Positions 57,819-64,000 of a stretch of DNA of 64,000 nt are shown piece by piece (position 1 is the stretch's first letter; every line of letters starts with the position of its first letter). The notes beneath the pieces were generated by a model. The model had not been told where the DNA came from. It saw only the letters and a list, made by a program, of their open reading frames with translations, and made no database searches. The DNA lies in contig NZ_QXJM01000029.1 of the NCBI RefSeq assembly GCF_003570905.1, positions 1 to 64,000 of the forward strand. Direction: 5' to 3'. This DNA comes from Cohnella faecalis. GTDB lineage: Bacteria; Bacillota; Bacilli; Paenibacillales; Paenibacillaceae. The translations under genes and the position numbers were made by a program.

Positions 57819-58370
57819 ATGTCCGAACCGAATGTCTACAGACTGAACAGCAAAATCGTCGCAACGGCCACGGAAGAGTGGCTGACCAAAAGAGGAGTGA
57901 CCAAGGAACAAATCGGTCAACTGGTCATGCTCCTGCAGAAAGATTATTTCCCCGAATTGACTCTTGATGAATGCGTGCGCAACGTGGACGCGGTTCTAGG
58001 CAAACGGGAAGTTCAGAACGCCGTCCTGACAGGCATTCAACTTGATATTTTGGCGGAAGAAGGCAAGCTGCTTCCTCCGCTGCAAGCGATGATTCAGCAC
58101 GATGAAGGATTGTACGGCTGCGATGAGGTGCTTGCTCTCAGCATCGTGAACGTTTATGGCAGCATCGGATTTACTAACTTCGGCTATATCGACAAGTTCA
58201 AGCCCGGCGTGCTGAAAAAGTTGAACGACAAAAACTCCAACGAGATCCATACGTTTCTCGACGATATCGTAGGAGCTATCGCAGCCGCGGCTTCGAGCCG
58301 GATCGCCCACCGCAAGCAAGCCGAGCGGGAAGCGGAAACCGAAGCTCTCGAAGAAAGCGAGAACGGGTAA
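57819..58370 (+). CDS. pgpA: Phosphatidylglycerophosphatase A family (YutG-like)
   Basis: 183 residues, ATG after AAGAGG. PgpA-type family: LDECVRNVDAVLGKREVQNA, LDILAEEGKLLPPLQ, DEGLYGCDEVLALSIVNVYG, FGYIDKFKPGVLKKL and FLDDIVGAIAAAAS. Removes phosphate in phosphatidylglycerol synthesis. Unlike Gram-negative PgpA it lacks long hydrophobic helices, as usual in Bacilli. It stands alone. Confidence 0.9.
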   Translation: MSEPNVYRLNSKIVATATEEWLTKRGVTKEQIGQLVMLLQKDYFPELTLDECVRNVDAVLGKREVQNAVLTGIQLDILAEEGKLLPPLQAMIQHDEGLYGCDEVLALSIVNVYGSIGFTNFGYIDKFKPGVLKKLNDKNSNEIHTFLDDIVGAIAAAASSRIAHRKQAEREAETEALEESENG

Positions 58371-58631
58371 AGGAGCTTGACGTTGCTTGCCCGGTGAGAC
58401 GGAGACAGCAGGGGTATCCCGCTCAGAAGTCATCTCGACGGGGAATTTGCGACGGACGGATGCTGCGCTAGAATGACTAGTATTGGCGATTCTAGTGCGA
58501 ATCTGTGCCGTTACGTTTGTGAGACGAGATGAGCATCTGCTGGCAAGCTAGCGGAATAAGGTGCCGTCAGAGCGAGCGACGGGATGAGACGCTATCAGCG
58601 TTAATACCTCACGAGCGCGCTTAGGCGGCAC
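58371..58631. other. Gene-free stretch before the large repeat array
   Basis: About 260 bases with no convincing gene, RNA or terminator. Confidence 0.6.
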
Positions 58632-59957
58632 CTTTCCGTTCTTGGAAGGCTGATTCGGATACTCGTTCGTGCGCCGACTCTGTAACCCGCTCTCGGCAGA
58701 CTAATTCAGCTACTCGTTCGCGCCCCGACTCTGTAACCCGCTCTCGGAAGGCTAATTCAGCTACTCGTTCGCGCCCCGACTCTGTAACCCGCTCTCGGAA
58801 GGCTAATTCAGCTACTCGTTCGCGATCCGACTCTGTAACCCGCTCTCGATAGGCTATTTCCACCACTCGTTCGCGCCCCGACTCTGTAACCCGCTCTCGG
58901 AAGGCTATTTCCACCACTCGTTCGTGCGCCGACTCTGTAACCCGCTCTCGATAGGCTATTTCCACTACTCGTTCGCGATCCGACTCTGTAACCCGCTCTC
59001 GGAAGGCTAATTAGACTATTCGTTCGTGCGCCGACTCTACAACCCGCTCTCGGAAGGCTATTTCCACTACTCGTTCGCGCTCCAACTCTGTAACCCGCTC
59101 TCGATAGGCTATTTCCACTACTCGTTCGCGATCCGACTCTGTAACCCGCTCTCGGCAGGCTATTTCCACCACTCGTTCGTGCGCCGACTCTGTAACCCGC
59201 TCTCGGTAGGCTAATTCAGCTACTCGTTCGCGCTCCGGCTCTGTAACCCGCTCTCGGAAGGCTATTTCCACCACTCGTTCGTACGCCGACTCTGCAACCC
59301 GCTCTCGGAAGGCTAATTAGACTATTCGTTCGCGCCCCGACTCTGTAACCCGCTCTCGGAAGGCTAATTCAGCTACTCGTTCGCGATCCGACTCTGCAAC
59401 CCGCTCTCGGAAGGCTAATTCAGCTACTCGTTCGCACCCCGACTTTGTAACCCGCTCTCGGAAGGCTATTTCCACCACTCGTTCGCGACCCGACTCTGTA
59501 ACCCGCTCTCTGAAGGCTATTTCCACTACTCGTTCGCGCTCCGACTCTGTAACCCGCTCTCGGAAGGCTAATTCAGCTACTCGTTCGCGCCCCGACTCTG
59601 TAAGCCGCTCTCGGAAGGCTATTTCCACTACTCGTTCGCGCTCCGACTCTGTAACCCGCTCTCGGAAGGCTAATTAGACTATTCGTTCGTGCGCCGACTC
59701 TACAACCCACTCTCGGAAGGCTAATTCAGCTACTCGTTCGCGCTCCGGCTCTGTAACCCGCTCTCGGTAGGCTAATTCAGCTACTCGTTCGCGCCCCGAC
59801 TCTGTAACCCGCTCTCGGTAGGCTAATTCAGCTACTCGTTCGCGCCCCGACTCTGTAAGCCGCTCTCGGAAGGCTAATTAGACTATTCGTTCGTGCGCCG
59901 ACTCTGTAAATCGCCCATACCCGGCTATGTTCACTCACCTGCCCGTTCCTACTCCAC
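58632..59957. repeat. Large tandem array, about 26 units of 51 bp
   Basis: TAACCCGCTCTCGG cores start at 58683, 58734 and so on to 59907, with 1224 bases (24 x 51) between first and last and no phase slip. Core is TAACCCGCTC-N6-GGCTA, then (A/T)TTC(A/C)(G/C)C(T/A)ACTCGTTCG and a variable CG-rich end. Edge units are degenerate. Four units have AATTAGACTATTCG, giving stops on the minus strand, which is otherwise open with a 17-residue repeat (for example ERVVEIAFRERVTESGR). The array lies between convergent genes (pgpA and the MBL gene). Confidence 0.96.
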
Positions 59958-60127
59958 GCTCCAATAGCGGCCCCCCAGTATTTGTGCCTTTTCCCTCCGA
60001 TCTGAGCGAAAGGGATAATGGGACAGCAACCACGAACCCCAACGACTTCCTGCGACGACTCCCCGAACCGAACCGCACCAACCAATTCGCCTCGAACCCG
60101 CCCAGCTACGCGAACCGGCGAAGCTGT

Positions 60128-60169
60128 CCACAAAAAAATTAACCCAACCGTTCTCAAGAACGATTGGGT
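60128..60169 (-). terminator. Terminator of the MBL hydrolase gene
   Basis: ACCCAATCGTTCT-TGA-GAACGGTTGGGT followed by TAATTTTTTTG on the minus strand. Confidence 0.9.
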
Positions 60170-60181
60170 CACCTGCTTGCA

Positions 60182-61189
60182 TTATGCCTTCCGAAACCGA
60201 ATTATGGAGCCGTCGAAGTCAGCTGCTCGGATCAGCTTGCCCGACTTTTCCAAATAGACCGCATGGGCTATCGTCTCCGCCAAGGCAAATCGCAAATTGT
60301 GAATATTTCCGCGCAGCCGAGCGCCGAATGTCGCCTCGCATAGCTCGAACGTCGATATCGAACCATCCCCGACTAGCTCCAGCATATGGCTTAAGCGGCG
60401 GTCATGATGAGCCGCAATCTCCAAAACGCGCTCGTCAAACCTCGAGAACGGATCGCGATGTCCCGGAAACGCAATATCGACGGGCAATCCGAGCATCGAC
60501 CGCAGCGTCTGCAAATAAGATCCGAGAGGATCGGGATCCCCTCCCGGCATCCAACCGATATTCGGAGTTATTTGAGGAAGCACCTGGTCCCCGCACAAAA
60601 GCAGCCGCCTGCGGCGATCCAGCAGCGAGACGTGCCCGGGAGCGTGTCCTTCACCGCCGATAATTTCCCAGATTGCTCCCGCCATTTTGAACTCCGTGCC
60701 CGGTTCGAGTATTCGAATGTCCGGCCTTTCCGGCCGAGGCGACACCTTCTCCCGGAACCCGGTCATATGCTCCAGCATCGACTGCTCCAGCTCGGAGGGG
60801 AGTCCGTGCTTCACGAACGCCTCTGTCAGCTCCGCCGAAAAAGTTTCGTCTTTCCCCCACAGCCGACGAGCCGTCTTCATCGCGGTTTGCGACATCCATA
60901 TCGGGGCGCCCGACCTCATCTGCGCAAGCCCGGCGAGACCGTAATGGTCGGGATGATGATGAGTAACGACGATGGAGGAGATGCCGCTCCAGTCTATTCC
61001 AACCTGATCTAACACACTATCCCAACAAGCGATAGCCTCTTCCGTCCGCAAGCCGGGATCGATCATCGTCCAGCCTGCGTCGCCCGGCAGCAAATAGGAA
61101 TTGACCCACTTCAGCGAAAAGGGGAGAGGAATCTTAACCTGCAGCCATCCATGCGCATGTTCCGTCCATATCGGCGATAGATCGCTCAT
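60182..61189 (-). CDS. Metallo-beta-lactamase-fold hydrolase
   Basis: 335 residues. Metal site THHHPDHYGLAG (HxHxDH), GGEGHAPGHVSLLD and CGDQVLP are in the usual order, with a C-terminal helical extension holding AFPGHRDPFSRF. Typical of the MBL-fold hydrolases related to glyoxalase II. ATG overlaps the methyltransferase stop by four bases, so the pair is coupled. Substrate unknown. Confidence 0.92.
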   Translation of the reverse strand: MSDLSPIWTEHAHGWLQVKIPLPFSLKWVNSYLLPGDAGWTMIDPGLRTEEAIACWDSVLDQVGIDWSGISSIVVTHHHPDHYGLAGLAQMRSGAPIWMSQTAMKTARRLWGKDETFSAELTEAFVKHGLPSELEQSMLEHMTGFREKVSPRPERPDIRILEPGTEFKMAGAIWEIIGGEGHAPGHVSLLDRRRRLLLCGDQVLPQITPNIGWMPGGDPDPLGSYLQTLRSMLGLPVDIAFPGHRDPFSRFDERVLEIAAHHDRRLSHMLELVGDGSISTFELCEATFGARLRGNIHNLRFALAETIAHAVYLEKSGKLIRAADFDGSIIRFRKA

Positions 61190-61929
61190 TCGGCTCGCCT
61201 CCCTGTCATAATGAGACGGGCGGACTTCCGCTCATCGTAGCTCTCGCCTTCATAACCCCCGCGAACGGCTTCAATCGTCAAACCGGTCTGCTTGGCCATC
61301 GAACGGAAACGCTCCAATCCGATCAGCCGAACCCGTTCCTCATATCGGCGCGGCTCTCCCGTCTCGGGCGTTATTTCGATTCTTTTGACGACGAAATCGC
61401 CTTCTATGGAGCGCCGCTCGGAAATACGCAGCCCTGCAGCCCCGTCCAGCCTCTCCGAATACGGGACCAAATTTTCCTTTACGTGAGCCGCGTTCAGAAA
61501 ATCGATCAAAAACTTCCCTCCGGGAACGAGCACGCGGCTCATTTCCGACAATGCCTTATCATTATCGGCATCATCCTTGAAATATCCGAATGAGGTAAAC
61601 CAATTCACGACGGCTTCGAAGGAACCGTCAGCGAATGGAATTGACCTCATATCCCCCTGCACCCACTTGATCAGCCCCTTGGAATCCTTCTTCTTCGCCT
61701 CGTTTAGAAGCACGGGGGACAAATCCAATCCCGTCACTTTGTAGCCGAGCGCCCGAAGCGCCTCTGCATGTCTTCCCGTCCCGCAGCCTACGTCCAGCAC
61801 TTCGGCTCCTTCCGGCAAGCTCATCCACCCTGTCATCGAGCGAATTTCCCGCTCGGCGTTCGCGAGACTGCGATGTCTATAGACGATTATGTAATCTTCT
61901 CCAAAGCTATCCTCGTACCACTCGCCCAT
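61186..61929 (-). CDS. Class I SAM-dependent methyltransferase
   Basis: 247 residues, start MGEWYEDSFGEDYI after AAAGGAG. SAM-binding motif EVLDVGCGTGRHAEALRAL, then GLDLSPVLLNEA, WVQGDMRSIPFADGSF and FLIDFLNAAHV. A short upstream extension lacks support. Substrate unknown; coupled to the MBL-hydrolase gene. Confidence 0.93.
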   Translation of the reverse strand: MGEWYEDSFGEDYIIVYRHRSLANAEREIRSMTGWMSLPEGAEVLDVGCGTGRHAEALRALGYKVTGLDLSPVLLNEAKKKDSKGLIKWVQGDMRSIPFADGSFEAVVNWFTSFGYFKDDADNDKALSEMSRVLVPGGKFLIDFLNAAHVKENLVPYSERLDGAAGLRISERRSIEGDFVVKRIEITPETGEPRRYEERVRLIGLERFRSMAKQTGLTIEAVRGGYEGESYDERKSARLIMTGRRAE

Positions 61930-62029
61930 GAAAAAAAGACTCCTTTGCCGCAATAAAGGGAAATTCGTTTCGTTATATTGTACATGTTGCCCCCGGTCAG
62001 CGGAAGAAAACTGGAGCGATGCGCTCCTG

Positions 62030-63076
62030 TTAGCCTAATATCCGTCTGTACAGCCGGTCCGTCGCCTGCAGCGATGCTACGTTCCGTGCGCCTATGCCGA
62101 ACATAGCCGTACGAAGCTCCAGCTCGATTCGCTCCAGATCAAGCGCAACGTCGCCTCCGGGGACGGCCGCTTGCCGAAGCAACGAACGGCCGAAGCCCGC
62201 TGCGTTCGCGCCCAGCGCAAGCGCCTTGGCCGCGTCCACGCCGCTCGCCAATCCCCCGCTTGCGATAATAACGGCTCCAGGCAATACTTCACGCACTTCG
62301 CGCACGCATTCCGCCGTCGGATTGCCCCAATCGACGAACGCCTCCGCGGCGGCTCTTACTACCGGGTCGGACTGACGAAGTTTTTCGACCTGGCTCCAGG
62401 AAGTTCCGCCGGCTCCCGCTACGTCGATGAAAGCCGCGCCCGCATCCGTCAACCTTCGAGCGGTATCGCTATCGATGCCCCAGCCTACCTCCTTGATTCC
62501 GACCGGTACGGACAGGCGGCGGCATACTTCTTCGATCCGACGAAGCAAGCCGCCGAAATCGGTATCTCCTCCCGGTTGAAACGCTTCCTGAAGCGCATTC
62601 AGATGGAGCACGAGCGCATCCGCTTCCGCCAATGCAACGGCTCGGCGGCAATCTTCGGGTCCAAGGCCGTAATTAAGCTGAACGGCGCCCAAATTGGCGA
62701 TCACCAACGTCGTGGGCGCTTGCTTCCGTACTCGGAACGTGGACGCAAGCTCCTCCCGCTCGATCGCCGCTCGCATCGAGCCGAGCGCGATCCCCCAGCC
62801 TCGCGCTTCCGCCGCTTCCGCCAGTCTCCGGTTAATGGCACCGGTTTGCTCGGTCCCTCCGGTCATGCTGCTTATGAGAAGCGGCGTCTTCAGCTTTTTG
62901 CCAAGCAGATCGACGCTCAATTCCGTCTCGGAGAGCGACAGCTCCGGCAATGCGGAATGACGAAACCGGTAATGCTCGAATCCGGTCGTCACCCCTTGCC
63001 CCGACACTTGCTCATCCAGACATATTCGAATATGATCCGACTTCCTCGTTGCCGTCGATTTCTCTTTTTCGTTCAT
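62030..63076 (-). CDS. fni: Isopentenyl-diphosphate delta-isomerase, type 2 (FMN-dependent)
   Basis: 348 residues, ATG 63076 (MNEKEKSTATRKSDHIRICL). Interconverts IPP and DMAPP; fits with ispG in the same window. Motifs: LLISSMTGGTEQTGAINRRLA, ANLGAVQLNYGLGPEDCR, NALQEAFQPGGDTDF, PVGIKEVGWGIDSDTA and DVAGAGGTSWSQVE. The chosen ATG has a poor ribosome-binding site. A strong AGGAGG before a TTG about 40 bases upstream lies in another frame and would join by one extra base, so a lost base near 63078 may hide a longer N-terminus. Confidence 0.93.
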   Translation of the reverse strand: MNEKEKSTATRKSDHIRICLDEQVSGQGVTTGFEHYRFRHSALPELSLSETELSVDLLGKKLKTPLLISSMTGGTEQTGAINRRLAEAAEARGWGIALGSMRAAIEREELASTFRVRKQAPTTLVIANLGAVQLNYGLGPEDCRRAVALAEADALVLHLNALQEAFQPGGDTDFGGLLRRIEEVCRRLSVPVGIKEVGWGIDSDTARRLTDAGAAFIDVAGAGGTSWSQVEKLRQSDPVVRAAAEAFVDWGNPTAECVREVREVLPGAVIIASGGLASGVDAAKALALGANAAGFGRSLLRQAAVPGGDVALDLERIELELRTAMFGIGARNVASLQATDRLYRRILG

Positions 63077-63292
63077 TCCGTGCCGCCGAACGCGATCCTG
63101 TCGCCATTTTTCAACGCCGTTCCTCCTATTCGATAGGCCACGCCTTGCATTTTCATTCGTTCGATAACGCCTGACCACCAATCACCGATAGATAGATGTC
63201 CTCATATGATGGAGTATTCTCGCGAGCCCACGAGAGGAATTGTGGGAGTGCCTTCATCATGAAGAACGAATCGGTGGGAGGAGCAAGCTAGC

Positions 63293-64000
63293 ATGTCCAC
63301 CCCGAAAGTCAACGTCCAAATCGTCAGCTCCGACATCTTGTCCGACGACGTCCTCATGCTGGGAGAAAGCGTAATGAAGCAGCTTAAAATCCCTGCCCAT
63401 CAGCCGATTTCGCTGAAATTCGGCGCGTTCCGTCACTCCGTCACTCTCGTCCCGGTTCCCCGCTTCGAAGGCATGCGCATGAGCCAGACGCTTTCTCACC
63501 GAATGGGAATCCATTCCGGTACGCCGCTAAGGCTGCAATACCGGACATCCGGCCGCACTCTTGCGCTTGGACCGCTTATCGGCGTCCTTGTCAGCCGCAG
63601 CTTCCCCCATATCCCGGATAAACCGTTCGGGGACATTACGCTCTTTTGCCGGGAATTGACAACAGCGTGCCGCGCCCAAGGAGCATACGTCTATTTTTTC
63701 ACTCCGGGGGTATCGGGTCAAGTTCGAATTCGGTGGAGGGCTGGGTGCATAACGCAACCGGATGGCATCGGATGTCTCTGCCCGCACCCGATGTCGTCAA
63801 CAATCGGCTGACGACCCGCAAGCTGGAGAACAGCGCCGTCGTGCAGAGCTTCATGAAGGATATCCGAAATCGGTATGGCTCCCATGTATTCAACGAGAAA
63901 TTCCTGGACAAATCCGAAGTGTTCGAAGCTCTCAAAAAAGACAGCGCCGTCCAGAAGTATTTGCCCGAGTCGTACTCGCTGCGCAGCTACGCGATGTTCA
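63293..64000 (+). CDS. YheC/YheD-family spore-coat-associated protein, frameshifted and truncated by the window end
   Basis: ATG after GGAGGAGC. ATP-grasp-like coat protein family. The first ~137 residues (VNVQIVSSDILSDDVLMLGE, LPFEGMRMSQTLSHRMGIH, PLIGVLVSRSFPHIPDKPFG) are followed by a break near 63708; one more G in the run CCGGGGGTATC restores VEGWVHNATGWHRM and LPAPDVVNNRL, the expected motif P-x-PDVVYNR. It runs off the right edge. Confidence 0.88.

Noticed and set aside
58632..59957. CRISPR array
   Set aside because: Units are contiguous with no unique spacers, are longer than typical repeats, and no cas gene is present in the window.
59828..60172. 114-codon gene at the end of the large array
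   Set aside because: It mixes repeat sequence with a terminator hairpin and shows no start signals.

Overview
The window looks like chromosome from a moderately GC-rich, endospore-forming Gram-positive bacterium of the Paenibacillaceae (a Cohnella- or Paenibacillus-like organism). The evidence is a T-box before valS, spore genes (spoVID, gerM, a gerA-type operon, a YheC/YheD coat protein), paired LonA and LonB proteases, and gene order like Bacillus subtilis: ysoA-tig-(clpP)-clpX-lonB-lonA-engB-hemA...hemL-spoVID...valS-folC, then gerM...rph-xtp. There is no phage, insertion sequence or CRISPR array.

Layout. 1-4.2 kb: 5' end of folC, valS with its T-box, and an aldolase-domain gene, all badly frameshifted. 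4.2-13.1 kb: an accessory block with a charged low-complexity protein, three paralogous TPR genes and a small repeat protein (+), facing a translationally coupled operon (-) of two PaaK/CapK-type adenylating enzymes (one fused to TPRs), an AMP-ligase and a chorismate-lyase-like protein. It sits where B. subtilis has ysxE and is the best candidate here for an undescribed system. 13.3-14.1 kb: a 52-bp-phase tandem array. 14.2-25.8 kb: spoVID, a solute-binding lipoprotein, and the tetrapyrrole genes hemA-ccsA-sirC-hemC-cobA/hemD-hemB and hemL, with a Crp-family regulator embedded between hemB and hemL. 26-39.8 kb: speD with a structured leader, a conserved hypothetical, engB, lonA, lonB, a PCYCGC lipoprotein, ispG, clpX, clpP, tig and a ysoA-like gene. 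40-41.3 kb: tRNA-Gly, a GNAT acetyltransferase and tRNA-Arg. 41.4-46.1 kb: a large secreted multidomain alpha-amylase with two cre-like operators. 46.5-51.3 kb: HD-GYP protein, second Crp-family regulator, half-size EamA protein, two small genes, asnB. 51.3-57.7 kb: xtp, rph, a gerA-type operon and gerM. 57.8-64 kb: pgpA, a 26-unit 51-bp array, an MBL hydrolase, a methyltransferase, fni, and the start of a YheC/YheD gene.

Two features cut across the window. First, five separate intergenic loci carry tandem repeats with a unit of 51 (or 52) bp. Most are unrelated in sequence, but the arrays at 40 kb and 59 kb share a core motif at the same offset. Second, at least nine conserved genes are broken, and nearly every break can be repaired by restoring one missing base. 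This points to sequence or consensus errors rather than real gene decay, so gene ends near 0-4, 15, 52-57 and 63.7 kb should be read with care. Functions are inferred from motifs and neighbourhood only; no database search was possible.
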